Of a DNA stretch of 64,000 nucleotides, positions 15,955 to 29,600 are shown piece by piece; positions within the stretch are counted from its first letter, which is position 1, and each line of letters begins with the position of its first letter. The translations under genes and the position numbers were made by a program. Source of the stretch: Paraspadella gotoi. Taxonomy: Eukaryota; Chaetognatha. Where the stretch lies: contig CM119271.1 of assembly GCA_051294375.1 (NCBI GenBank), positions 4,845,579-4,909,578 on the forward strand. Direction: 5' to 3'. The notes under the pieces are model-generated. The model saw only the letters and a list, made by a program, of their open reading frames with translations. It was not told the DNA's origin and did not search any database.

Positions 15955-18900
15955 CTAAAAAAGCGCTAAGTCTGGAGATCTAGAAATTTCGACGTCGCAG
16001 ATTCCCGAATCGTTCGTCGACGCCACGGAGGATTCCGGAAGATCATGAGCGACGATCCTTTGCTCCAAAGTGACAGCGCCTTTCGAGTCGACGAATGGAG
16101 AATGCGAATCGACGCCCGCCGTCGTCGACGCGTCTTCCACGGCGGAGGCCAAGCTCGCTGCGGCCGATTCGGCTTCGTCGATGCTGGAGATCGACGCGTG
16201 AACGGGAAGGGGGACGGGGTCGTCGGCATCACGGATTCGACGCTCGACATCGGAAGTTGGAGTCGCGTCGCAGGAATGAGGGAGGGACAGGGAAGAGTCG
16301 AATACGTCCGAATCAATGCTTTCGCTCGTCGACGGCGGACTGGCGCTGACATCCGTCAATCTGAACGGATACGATCGAGGACCGACGTTAATCAAGAATC
16401 ATGGAAAATATTACATTTTTTTCTTAAACAAAAAAAATTGAAAAGTCATCGAGATTACAAGTCCATGACAAAGAAAGAAGAGTTAGAGCGATAAACTCCC
16501 AATCAAACCAGTCATAAAAATATAATTAAAATTTAAATCTAAATTATTCTTATTAAAATCATTATATAAACCAACTTTTCTTGCAGAATCTTTTCCACTT
16601 CGTCGTCGAGGAGATTCATCTCCCCGATCCTTCGCTCGAACTCATCCTCCACGCAGGCGATCTTCAGCGAGTCGTTGTGATTCTGGAAGAGATCGTCGAC
16701 GGCGGATGCGTCACTGCCCGCCAACGACTCGGTCGAGGCGGGTCGAAGCTCGTCTCGCCCGGCGGCGGCGGCACAGCGATCGGACGAGCTTTCGGGTTTG
16801 GGACTAGAATCGTGCGTGACTGTAGAGGTAGTATCACAGACGGTGACGGGGGCGCGGATATCGACGGACGCGAGGTTCGATTGATCCAGTAACGAATTTC
16901 GCTCGGGGCGAGGGTCGTCTCTTTCGAGGTCGGAATCGCGGGTCACGGCGCCGATCGGAGTTTCGCCCGCGACCACGAGGAGGGAATCGTGGTCGGCGGA
17001 TGAGCCGACGTCGCGGATGGAATTCCGGTCGGACGGAGCGGAGGAAGACTGTTCGACAAAGGGCGAGGAGGAAGAAATTTCAGTCGTGGAAGGAACGGTT
17101 GTGAGCGAGACGGAAGGGAAGTCGGAAGAAGAAGAAAGTTGGGACGTTGACGAGGAAGTCGGAGTCATCGACGTCTTTTCAGTTACTGCGACGTTTTTCG
17201 AGGATAAGACCGAAGGGACGGGCGAAGGACAGGGCGACGACTCGCTGGAGGACGACGACGAATTTCCAAGAAACGCTAGGGATGAGTCGGCCACTTTTTG
17301 GACCTGAGGGAAAAGAGGAGAAACACGAGCGATTTTAAATGAGCGTGATATGATGAATGATTTGAAAATTACGTTTTGCAAATTGGGAAGATTTCGCTTT
17401 AATTAACACAGAAAAAAAAAAATTTCCGACCTGAAATCTCCTGAATCGATTCTTGTGCGGCGGTTCGAGGTTGGAAGTGCTGGATGCTTTAACCACTGAC
17501 ATGGCGGCGGGAACGGAGGGAGATAAAAGGGGCGAAACTGGAAGAGGAAGATGTACAGCATGAAGGTTACTTGACAATAAAAAGGAAAAAATAACACTAC
17601 ATAATTCCCCCTTTTTTTTAGCTCTTCATGCAACTTTTCACCCCCGAATACGGCTACGACAGATTATTGTCGAATTTCACTAAAACTTCCCAAGAATCAC
17701 GAATCACCCAAAACGTTTGAAGTGATACCTTTCAGAAATTATCAAGTCGGGGTAAAGAATAAAATCTCAGGCTGAAAGTAGATGAGGTAGAATAAGAATT
17801 AGACAAAAAAAATAAAAAAATAAAAAAAAATAAAACGAGTTGAACGTAAACCTGGAGACGAATGGTAAGTCGTGATCGTGTTGTGCGTGGCGACTTTAAG
17901 GGGAAGTTCCGTGGGAGGGGCGGCTGGGGAGGTGGGAGAAGGCCAAGTGATTGACGACAGAGAAATCTGATTAAAAAAAGAAAAGAAAGAGTACATAATC
18001 CCCGAAAAAAAAAAGTATAAATATTAAAGAGCTCACCTCCTCCGCGGGCGCAGTGACTAAAAAACTGGGGTTGTCCGTATGACCGTACGACTTTGATGAA
18101 ACATCACTAAAAGGACAGAGAAGAGGAACCTTTTTAAGTTAAAGGTTCAAAAGATTTAAAGTCCGAAGACGGAAATATTATCTTTCACAAAACCTGACGA
18201 CTTTTTCGACTTCCTTGATTCCATCATTCGTCGTCGTCTCGCTCGTCTCGGTCGCGTTGCAAGGGACAGGCGACGGCGCCAGCGGAAGGGGTTCTTCGTC
18301 TCCTACAATAGAGCAATGTATCGTTATTACTTTCCGAGATTCATTTTTCCATTTTCAGACAATAGGAAGCAAGCCCCTCATCCTTGAAAACCTATATCAC
18401 CTATAACAGGACTGTCGAGGTTCTCGGTGGCCGTGGCTTGGACAAGACCCAGTCGCCTTGCGGGCGCCGCTTCCTCGTCGACGCTCGGGATCTCAGTCGT
18501 CTCAGTTTTTGTTGTTATCGTCGAGGTAGTATCTTCCGTTGCCGGAAGGGTTTTATCTTCGACCGTACCTGGGGATAGAGATTCGTCTTCCTAGATTTTT
18601 TTTTCTTCCGTACAAGAAAAAGGGAACGTTGTGGCAGCAAGACTTAAAGCTGCCTCACTGCTGTCCGTCCTCAGCCTCGTCTCAATGGCTGAGCAGGCTA
18701 AATCATCTCATTCCATCCGTGCGTCCCGGGTTCAATCCCCGGGTATCCCGGTTCTGGCTTAAATGTGACGGTGCCGGTATAAACATTCCAGTGACAGGAG
18801 GCGGTCACTGAGGGTCCGCAGCCCCTACGCCAGTTAGTGAGATACCCCGCGCCCCGGGTATCACAGGCTATCCTCCCGTTGCCATAACGTCAACTTATCT

Positions 18901-21900
18901 TATTTCACAATTTTCAAAGGGCCAAGTTTACCTTCGTGCCTTTGCTGCTCTTGGACCCGCTCCGCCAGCATTTTTCGCAGCTGCTCGTCGTCGCGGCGGA
19001 CGGCGGCGTCGCGGTTTCGCTGGCAGTAGTTCATTACGTCCTCGTACAGCTTTTGCTGCTGCACTGCGTAATCTTTCATCGGTTCTCGTTTAGCGCTCAC
19101 GTCCAGGTCCAATCTATAATTTTTTCATAAGTAATTAATTGACTAACAACCCAATGGGCAAAGAAACCAAAGAAGACTAGATTTTCGCCAATTAACCCCG
19201 TCAACCTGGTAACCGAGGAATTCATTTTTAACGAGAGGGCGAGCGCCATAAGGCCTCCAGATTTGATCTCGTTCTCTCGCAAGTCGAGGCGGATGAGACG
19301 TGAGCTGTCGGCAATAACTTCCGCTAGCGCCACCGCACCTTCGCAAGTAACCTTGGTCGGTGGGGAAAGGGCAACGTTTACTGATTTTGATGCAATACAA
19401 AAATTACACGCAAAGTTCTTTCTACCTTGGTGCACTGCATGCCAAGCCGTAAGATACTCCTGTTCTTGAGCAAACCGTCCTTGAGCCTGTGAACGCCTTC
19501 GTTTGTCACGTTGTTGAATCCAAGATTTAGGGTTTCGAGGTTTTTGACGGCGGCCAGCGCCAGAGACAACTTAGTCATTCCCTGATAAGTCACTTGGTTG
19601 TTCCAAAGAACGAGCGTGGTGAGGCCTTGATTGGTTAAGTACTGGAGGAACAGGAGGGATTGTTGGGGTTAAGCTTGACGTTTGACGTTTTCCCCACAAG
19701 ACCCAAATTGGCCCGCGTGGCACACCTGCTCCCGAAGGCCGTCAGAGACGTGATCGACGCCGGCGTCATGGAGATGATTGTTTCTGACGTCGAGAAGGCG
19801 AAGAGTGTGGTTGTACTTCAAGAGGTTTCCCAATTGGATCGCGTCGGTGGACTGAAGTCGATTATCGGACAGATAGAGCTCGCGAAGGGTCTCGTTCATC
19901 TGGGTGGTAATCGTCGAAGAGGTGAGGTACATTTAACAAGGAAACAAACGAATTCTTCGGAACTCACCTTGAGAGCAGCGACCAGGATGAGGAGAGGTTT
20001 GCCCGCCAACTGGCACGACTCCATGTGGAGGACAGAGAGGCTTGTGTTGGGTCGAAGCGCTCGCCCCATGATGGGCATCAACTGCTCCGAGAAGTTGCAG
20101 CCTCGGACGTCGACGGCTTCCAGGCAGGGAGTTTTGCGAATGAGCTTCGCACAAGCCTTTTCGTATGTAATGTATTTTAAAGCGACGAAAGAATCGAGAC
20201 CAAGCGATTGTCTCTCTAACCTGCCATCCTCGGGGACCGACGCTCCTATTGTGAGATATATTGAGACGTTCCACGGATTCGTAATACTCCATCATGTCGC
20301 AAAGAGAGATCAGTACATCGTCGTCCAAACTGAAAGAAAAAAAAGTAGTTTTCGAAATCGGGGAGGAAGAAAAAGTAACAATAAGAAAACCCAAAGAGAA
20401 GTGAAAAAACTCGAGAGAAGAACGAAATTGCAAAGACAAGCGAAACTCACCACTGGGAGTGGGAGAGGCGACAAACATGCATGACTCACCCGCAGCTTTC
20501 AAAGTCGACGTTGCGAAACTGAACTCGTCGGAATATCTCCTCGAGAGTCTCCACGTGTCGCGCGTCCAACCTTTCGCTCTTCATCGTGAATAAATCGTGA
20601 CGGTTCGTAAAATCGTTCACGCTACAGAAGATTATGATTAAAATAAAAATGACTTGTATTTTTTTTATCTTTTTATCTTAATGGAAAATATTTTTCCCCC
20701 ACCAAAGTATCTGCTCGACGATTCGCCCCATGGGTTTGATGGAAAGCTCATCGCATGCGGATAGGTAAGCGGCTTTGAGGATCTCGGCCGTGCAGCCTCG
20801 TCGCGATCGCCAAGGGTCGGGGGGTTCCAGGTACGAGGTGACCATGCTGCTGAGGGGGGATGAGAGGAAATCAAGCCGATTCTTCATCCCTTTTTTTTCC
20901 GCCTCCAAGAGTTACTCACCACTTGTTGCGCCCATCGACGTCGTCGTCGTCCTTCCCGCCAGAGGACGTGATTCCGGCGAAGGTGACCCGTCGATGCCGC
21001 TGGTCGCTAGGAACCTTCGGTCCAAAAAGAGGACGGGTGGATTTAATCTATTATTAAACATTTGGAAAGGAGAATGATTGTTTCACCTTTTGTGGGTCAC
21101 TCAAAAATATCGTGAAAGTAAGCCTCGCTTTAATAATCAACACTTCCAACTTTATTTAGCTAAATGGCACCATCCCAATCGTGCGTTTTATCTGTCCTAG
21201 GTACTGTCCTAACGACAGCGTTAGAAAGGCGTGACGGTACTAGTAAAACCGCGATAGTGACAGGCCAACATGGGCATCACAGACAGCCTGGCTATTGCTA
21301 TAGTCCAAGATTATGCAGAAAAGAAGTAATATCAAAACAAACTACCAAATGCCAACGTGCTTCACGAATACTATAAATAAAAATATTCAATTGGACCAAG
21401 CTAGTGGGGCGATATTATATTTCTTTTAAACGAATCAATGAAATACTAACAGGCCCTCAATCTCCCAAAGGAACAAAAATAACTCGTTCAAGCACCTGGT
21501 GCAGAGACGGCGGACTGACAGACGTCGCCCTGACGCCATCTGTCTTTCGTCTCGGCACCGAGGACGGCGTCGTCGTCGTTCTTGACGCTTCCTCGTGCGG
21601 TTCGAGAACTAGGCGGATCGTCTCGTCTTCCTCGAACGATTCAGACACGCCCCCATCGGGCGGCGTTCTGACGCCGTTCGTGGCGGAGCGGTGATGGGTG
21701 GGCGTGGCTAGGATCGGGGGAAAGAGGTCTTCCAGGGGATCGTCGTCATCTTCGACGAAGCGCACGGGCGGGTGGTTGCCATCGTCGACGGTTTCCCGCT
21801 CCGAGCCTGCGGCGACGCCGTCGGAAACTTCAGCGTTATCATTGACGACGTCGTTTTCGTCAAGGGTGTCTTCGAAATATGGGACGGGCACTGGAGACAG

Positions 21901-22161
21901 TTCCGGCGTTAGCTGGTTAACCATGGGGTCGGAGACGTCGCCGGGAAGCTCGACTCTAAGCGACTGTCCCGAGCTCGATCGGACGGTTGTGGGCGGCGGC
22001 GGGGACGGCGGCGGAGTCCAGGATTTGATTGACGGAGGATCGCGAGGTTCGGCGGGGGCGTGGAGGAGAGACTCGGACGGTTTTGAGGAAGGGGAAGAAA
22101 ACGCGTCGCCCTCGGAAGGAATCACCAGTTGAGAAAGGATCACGACGGATGAAGATTCTCC
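15955..22161 (-). CDS. PPP1R37: Protein phosphatase 1 regulatory subunit 37 (leucine-rich repeat)
   Basis: The 5'-most coding exon found is about 21497-22161 (acidic, proline-rich); a first exon with the ATG was not located. The next exon (about 20920-21014) carries the RVTF motif in RRVTFAG, the RVxF-type PP1 docking site. It is followed by the family signature LEPPDPW and then a ribonuclease-inhibitor-type leucine-rich domain across about 18930-20880: MMEYYESVERLNISHN, LRELYLSDNRLQS, LRLLDVRNNHLHDAG, LETLNLGFNNVTNEGVH, LIRLDLRENEIKSGGLMAL. The rest (about 15955-18585) is a Ser/Thr/Pro-rich tail. Near its end lies an acidic helix, LDDEVEKILQEK, which matches the ELEELLLEA-type C-terminus of vertebrate PPP1R37. 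Exons join in phase across 18585, linking the LRR part to the tail (EGTVEDKTLP). The product inhibits PP1. A SINE sits in the intron after the LRR exons. Confidence 0.92.
18650..18893 (+). repeat. tRNA-derived SINE, family A, best copy
   Basis: A perfect pol III box A (TGGCTGAGCAGG, 18686-18697) and box B (GGTTCAATCC, 18729-18738) are about 31 bp apart. A tRNA-unrelated body follows. It lies in an intron of PPP1R37, antisense to the gene. This copy defines the family; four degenerate relatives are in the window. Confidence 0.75.
21164..21300 (+). repeat. SINE family A fragment
   Basis: It shares the CCCAATCGTGCGTT block and a downstream GTCCTAACGA block with the 4680-4905 copy, and then diverges. 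It lies in the first recognised intron of PPP1R37. Confidence 0.4.
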
Positions 22162-23687
22162 TGTCGCGTCGGTTCGGGTTGGGATTCGAATATTAGTTGT
22201 AAGTTTTAGAATAAGTAAAACGTGCTGTATTTGATTTCCTTTTTTGATCCCCTTCTTTCATCGCTAATAACTTTTAACTTTCAGCAAAGAACATCACTAT
22301 CAGAATCTTTCTTTGAAAAATATATCTTCTAGCCTAATTAATTATTTTTTGGTGGTAGGTTATCATTCGTTGTACTGACCCATATCGAGCACCGATGGGG
22401 CGGCGATAGCATCGTTGAATGAGAATTCAAAACATTTAGAAATTTTTTTCTCCGACGATCATTTGGCAATTGTTTATCTTGTAAACAGTATTACTTAAAG
22501 CGTCAATTCAAGAGTGAATCGTATGTATTATTTTTAAACTTTTATGCTGTAAACAATGTTTAAAGATTGAACAAAGGTGTGAATCCGAAAGAGAAAAACA
22601 ATCGTACCTAATGAAGCTTCATTATAAGCAGACCGCTTTCTTTACCAATTTTAAATGAAAAATTCGAGAATACAACGCGTAACGATTTACTGAATTCATG
22701 CCTATCTCCAAGTCAAGGTAAAGCAAAAGTTCGATTAAACTGCTAAATTGATTTATTCATTAAAAAAAATTATTCAGTGAATCATAGAAAGTCAGCTCAA
22801 ACGTTACGTCTATAGATGCAACAATAAATTTTTATCAATTTAAAACAAAAGTTTTTACCCTTAACTAATTCGTATGTATTCTTAGTATTTCATACTTTTG
22901 AAATTTTGAAAGATGATTTTCCATTCATCAACCTTTGTGAATCAACTAATCTACCGGATCCATAATTTAGTAATTAACTTAACAATAGAGCGATTGAACC
23001 GCAATAAAAATAGAATCTCGCGAATTTAGAGACATGTTTCCATCACAGTTGATAGCACAGAAGAACAAACACGCACATGACAGGGAATAAATTTTGAAAA
23101 AAGCTACGTCAATGTTTTGGTAAAAGATGAGGAGACACAAATAAACACAAAAATAATTATAAAAAGCAATTATAATTCGTAAAAACTTTTTAGTTCGGAG
23201 TCCGTTAAGACCCGATTAAAGTTGCAGGGCCCCATGTAGATTCTATTTGTTGTAGCTACTGTCATAAACTATTAAAAAAAAATAGCCATGCTACAAGTGA
23301 ATATGGAACAAATATGCACTTTATATCCAAGACAGTCCTAGTCTAGGAAAAAAATAGGAATGATAGCATGGTTTTAAATATCGCCAGTTCATTTAAATTA
23401 TTGAGCAAAGCAAGACGAATCCATAAGTAAATAAAATCGTTGCATTGGAATAAAAAAAAGCAACAACAATAAAAAATTTAAGCGAATTAACTAAAAATAA
23501 AAAATACGCGCCAAAATAAAAAGTCAGCTAAGTGAATAATCTATCTTCAAAAAGATATTTCAAATTATCCCACAACAAGACGTCCATTTTATACGTCTCC
23601 ACCAAGAAATAATCACCAAAAAAACCCCAAAGAACCGAAAAAAAAACCCCCTTAGCATCGGCGAGTCACATTTGTCGCAAGGACGCT
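22162..23687. other. Region upstream of the recognised PPP1R37 exons
   Basis: This AT-rich stretch of about 1.5 kb lies between the PPP1R37 5' region and the TECPR2 stop codon. The missing PPP1R37 first exon probably lies here, but no short ATG exon with a fitting donor stands out. No repeat is recognised. Confidence 0.4.
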
Positions 23688-26600
23688 TCATAAAACCTCC
23701 CAGGATTGTTCGAATCGAAGTGAGTGCTCCCTCTCGAGATCGGCTGCCTTCTGCGCCGCCCACCCGTTGCCGCGCCGCTTCCGAACGTTGTTGAGAAGGT
23801 GGGCGCGGCGACGGAAAAGAAGGCGGTCGGCGGACACTCCCCAGAGGTCGTTTGCCGGTGAAGTGGCGAGAAATGCCAAGTCGCCTGAATTTAATACCAT
23901 TGATTTAGCTTATACCCTTTTTATTTGTTTAGTTCATATTAGTTGTTGTTTTTTTATTAACGATGAACTAACCTGGAATTCGCTTCCAATAATCCCCGGA
24001 TGGATTTTTCTCGGTAATGCCGTAACGTCGTAAAATTTCACCTTGTGGCGTCAACGCCCACACCGTGTCGTCGGATATGCAGACGTTGGAGATGTGCGAT
24101 CCCATCACCTAAGGTAAAAAAAAAAAAAACCCTTAATCTCAAGAGGACGACGAATTACGACTCCAAGATACTGACCCGTTCCCAGCCCTCGCCGATGGGC
24201 AGATCCGACGTGACGCCGACTCGGCAGTGCAGCCCGTGCCTGGAATCGATAGCCCATACCATCTCGTCGTTATCGCCGCCGACAGCAATCTGCAGCAACG
24301 TCGAGGGCTTATAGAAGCGACGCCTCTTTTTCGAGTCTTTGAGAAGACACGGCGGCAGCAGGAGTTTTATGGAGCGTTGCTTGTCGAACTTTTCGTCGAG
24401 CCTGACCCAAGCGGCTGGCAGGGCACCGTCGACCGGCGCAGTGACGCCGAATCGGTACCAGGAGGAACCGTAACAGTCGACGGCGAAGACGCCCTTTCGA
24501 CCTGAAAACATTGATTGAACGTGTTGCTCGGCACAAGAAAATATAAGTTATGTTTCCTTTAAATCTCCTACCGATTGCCAGGTAAACGATCGTATTCCCT
24601 AGTTGCTCCGACTCCAATTTACGCCACTCTTCTCCCAATGGAGTCGCCGGCGTCATACCTAATCGCGCCCAAACAGCGCCTCGAGGAGTCACACCCCACA
24701 AGGCTGTAGCCGTCGCAGAAATGCAGGAGAACGAATCGCGGTCTGGCACTGCCAAGGGCCGTGGCGGCGCAGGGGGAGTCGGCAGCAAAGATGCTGGCGG
24801 CTTGGGGTCGATGAACCAGCAAAAAAGGTCGCCGCGGATACGGTGCAGGCACCAGACCAAGTGACTCCCGGGCACGGCGCCAGGCGCCACGGCCAACTGG
24901 GTCCACGAGGCGTCGTCCGACTGTCGGCGCGATGACGACTGCGATTCCGACGAAGATGATGAAGAACAGTCTACGGGGCGTGGCCTCGCCATCGATTCGC
25001 AAGTCCGCGGACCGGGCAACTCAGTGTACGACTGATTCGAAATCGTCGACGCATCTGAAGTCTGCGGACCAGGTAACAAATCCCAAGGATCGATCAACGC
25101 CGCTTGTCCCCACGAATGACCTGAGAGTTTGCTCTTGCAGACGAAAACATGGCTGGGAGTGTTGTTGTCGCAGAACCAGAGGCCGTGGATCGAAGAGTGA
25201 GCGAGAACGGGAGCATGGAGGGAAGATCTTCTGTGGATGAGATAAAAAAAAATTTGGTTGTCGTTGGTTAAAATAATCTAGAGAGCAAAATAGAAATAAT
25301 CAGATTGATAATTTAAAAACTGACTTCCGCGTCGGGAATTCGTTAAGATCATGATTGAAATTAACGCTCGCGAGATTCTGTCCTGGGTCGACGAGGAGAG
25401 ATTGGGATCGAAGAGGATCCTCGGGATCATGAGACAACATGTAATTGTTAATGGTGACGTCGTACCAAACGTCCGCGCCCTGGAAACGGGAAATCAACGA
25501 TCAAATAAAATAATAAAAAGTTTATTCAGAGTCAAACTCACCTGCGGATGCGACATGGTGAGGCCCGGTCGAAAACGAATCGTCCCGCACGAGTCAACCA
25601 TCCAAACCACACCAGCGTCACCAACGGTCACACTGACTGGCTCGACGCCTTCGGGTGGCGCTTGCTCCACCCATTTCAGACCCTGCGGCGCCGACTTGGT
25701 AACGCCCACGCGGATGAGGAACGATCCCGACGCCGTCAAGCACCAGACGACGTGGTCTCTAAAAGAAGAATAAGTCGTCGAAAGTATGACGATTTCATTT
25801 CTGGGAATTCCTCAACTTACGAAGACGAACCTGGCGGAAATCTGCACGATCTCGAAGTCCTCCCACCGAATCTGCACGTAATCGTTTCTCGGACGCATTT
25901 GAGTAAGATTCTTGTAGACGTAAATCTGACCGTTATCAGTCAGACACCTGACAAAGGACGAGTAAAAGCTCAGCTCTAATTCGAAATACAAGAAAAAGTA
26001 AATGTGAAAATATATACCATCCAACGTCGCCATCAAGGGTGATCCACTTGACGTCGTCGCGAATTTCTCGCCATCTTCCCCCGTGAAAAGGGTGCATGAC
26101 AGGGTTGGCGGGCCTACCCGTGATTGCCAAAAGAACCCCGTCTCTAGAAGAGAAAGAAAACACAATTTATTATCCCACGAAATCACTACAAAAATTTACA
26201 AAAAATCCTTCAAATTCCCACGAAACCTCCTCAGCCTCCAGGCGACGTTTCCGTCCGGGGAGATGGCGAGTTGATAAGCTGTAACTCCATCCATCGCTTT
26301 CCAGTCGGTGTTACCAAAGTAATCAGGACTCTCAGCGCAGAAGATGGTGTCGTCCTCGTCCACGACGAACATGAAATTGTCCATGAGAACCAAGGAGACA
26401 ACTTCTCCTATTTGCGATTCATCACAAAAAAAATACATTTTTAAATTAATTTAAATGTGTGAAAATATTTTAGGAAATTGGTATAACCAAAAGTATCCAT
26501 TAATTCAAAATACAATTTGCTGTCTGTTATTAAATTGATACGTACAACTACAAAATACATAAAAAATGTTAGATTTATGAAAATATTAAGCTAAATAAAC

Positions 26601-29600
26601 TGCTTATTTAACATTTTGTGTTTAAAATCGGGAGAGGGATGTAAGCATTGTCCTTTTATATTATCTAACCTTGCTTATCCGGTAAGGAGTAGAGGCTCCA
26701 ACAGTTGGACAATTTCTTGTCCAAAGACGAGTCGTAGTTTTCCCCATCTGGGATCACGATCGGGTCCGACATGCCAAGACTGTCTTCGAGCTCCCCGAGA
26801 AAGAACCTGGCTTTATCTTCGCCGGATTTAGGAGCCACCGTGGACGAAGAAGAATCCGTCTGCGGAGCGACCGAATCTTCGCGATCCGACGTTACATCTT
26901 CCCGAGGAGATTTGACGGGTTGGGTCGAGAGGACGATTGAATCTGTTAAATAGAAATTATGTACGAGTCGACGGAAATCTTAATTCGCCACGCCCAATTT
27001 CTGCTCGGATTCTTACCGTTTCCTTCCTTCGGTAGGCCGGTTCTGGGAAACGAGGACAAAGTAGGAGAATCTTCCACAACAGGTTTCGAAACTCGTCCGG
27101 CGGCCGCGTCGATCGTGGCGTCAACGGGATCGACCATCACTGATCGACGTAAAAGTCTTGAGATCAATTCCTGCTCCTGCGCATCGGAGCGAAAAGATTT
27201 GCCATCGCCGTAGCAGAATCTATCTTTCGTCCCAATGAGAAGAGATTGAAGAGGAGACGGCTCGCACCCCGATTCCGTGGCAGACTTTCCTTCCGCAGCG
27301 GCGGCGGCGGCGGCGTCGCGCTTCGCAGTTCCGCCTTCCTCGGGCGGAGTTACCGATGGACTGACGCCAAAAGTCGAGTTGGCGTCGATTTCGACGCAAA
27401 GACTCGAAGGAGCCCGGGAGCCCCGCATGTCTTCCGGGCCCAAATGCAGCACCGCGATGGCGGAATCGAGATCGGAGGCACCTCTATTGAGATCGGCGAC
27501 GCCGAAAGCGCCGTCGGGGTTTGGGTCGGCGGCGGATTTTTCGGCAGAGGCAGGCTGGGCGACAGAGGGTCCCGTATCACCGCCACTTGTGTCATCATCG
27601 TCAATCTCCCCGATTTCAGCCAGTCTTGGAGGCGAATCGTCCGCGGAACTCGGCGAAGGAACATTCCCGGCGAGTTTGGGCGAAGATCCCACGCAGCCGA
27701 ACCGAGGGACAGGGAGCGCGAAATCGCTCCTTGTCGAATTCGCCAGTGGCAAAGGTTGGGAACGGAAGGAGTCCACGCTCATCATCGATCTTAAAGGTAA
27801 AAGATAGAATGAAATAAAATCAATAGTGGATTCGAAAGTCAAAAATGTTCTTTACCCCGTGGAGTCGATAGAGTTGACAGAGGGAGATCTATTCTTATCT
27901 TCACCGTGATTAGCGCGCATTCGAATTTTGTGACGTCGAAACATCGGATTCCCCGTAGACGACGACGGACGAAGAGGTTTCCTATGGTTTAAGATTAGAG
28001 ACAATGAATTAAAATGAAGATGGTTAAAATTACAATGGAAGAAGAATCCCACCTTTCCGACGAAAAGAGAACGTCCTCGAACTTTTCCTTGGCAATGGCT
28101 TCGAATCTCTCGCGACATTTAGGTTCGCTGTCAGGAATCTTGTGTTCGACGACACGGGCGTTGTCGAGAAGATTGACGCTCGATCGGTCCGTCAAAGAGG
28201 GGGACTGACCAACGGACGATGAGGTCTGCCCCATTGACGATGGCGTCGAGGAATGCCCGATAGTCATGGGGCTTTGGCCCATCAGCGATGAAGCATGTCC
28301 CGCGAGCGAGGGCGACACGGCCATCGGCGAAGGAGTTTGGCCCATGGGCGATGGAGTTTGGCCGATGGACGAAGGCAAATGTTCCTGAAGCAATGGCGAC
28401 TGTCCCGAGGAAAAAGGCCGTTGTACGATGAGGGGAGACACTCCAGCGAGGAAAGAAAGTTCGCCGTCATTAGGCGATTGCTTCACGGGCGATTCACCAG
28501 TTTCAGCGTCAACGGCTGAACCGCCCATTGCGCCTACAAGGGGCGCTTCGCTTTCTGCGCAGACTTCATTCGACGAGGTAGGCACCAATGTCCTTGGAAA
28601 CATTGGCGATTCCTCAGGAATAATCTCGTTGGCATCGTCGGCGTCGAAGATCGGTACGGCTTCCTCCACGCCGTCGAGATAATGCGTCACGGAGTTAGAG
28701 GCCGCACCCACTATAGTCTTGAGATGTTGCGCTTTGTTGTAGATCTTTCCAGCGGCGCGGGTGGCGTCGGCAGCGGATAAAGATCGATTGAAGACCTTAA
28801 ACGAAGCCGGCGCTCGAGGCGATGTCTCCGTATCTAACGAGCCAGACCTGGCTTGGCGATATCGCTGTCCAACCGACGAGGCAAAGCGAAAGAGGGCACT
28901 CGGCGATGAGGACGAGACTTGCGGCCGGGAGCCGCTCGCTTCCAAGGACTTTTCTTCTTCAGAGCCAGGGTGAGTTTCGTCGCCGGCTTTAGGGGCGGCC
29001 GCCAGCGACGCCGCAAGGGCGCCGCTCTGCTGCGCGGCCGCTCTTAATCCGGCGACCACCTTTGAGGTAGTCGACGCCACCATTGCCACGCCCTCGCCCA
29101 CGGCACCTTTAACGGCGCGCTTGGCCGCTTGAATGCGGCGAATGCGCTGTAGCTCCCGGCGTCGACCGCGCGGCAACTTCATTAGGTTCGCGTAAGGGTT
29201 TGCAGCTTCTTCCATCTTAGTGACGAATGTTGAGATAAAACGAGACGAGTTGCGAAAAGTGGGAAGGATTAGAGGAGGGGGAAGATCTAACAAGTCTGGG
29301 TCGAGGCGGCGAATGGTCCAAAATGAGGGGTCTGGGTAAGTCGATAGACGGATCACAGAAAACCATTCGTCAACGCCAAGGTCCAAGAGAATGAAGGCTT
29401 CGTCCCTCGTCATAGCAACGTCGACGATCGGGTAGAGATTCTTCACGTGTGCTGTTTAATTCAAATTGACGTAAATTTTACCATCTGCGGCTTTGCTTAT
29501 TATTCTTGAGAAAATTTTCTCCAGATTTGAATCGAATTCGTGTATAAATTATGGTTCTAATAAGTTTACGATGAATTCAATCTTGACTCACTCAAAAACT

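Noticed and set aside
27246-27807. Overlapping plus-strand frames of 176-182 codons
   Set aside because: They are antisense to a low-complexity GC-rich TECPR2 exon. The minus frame has splice-consistent continuity and the plus frames have no recognisable domain.
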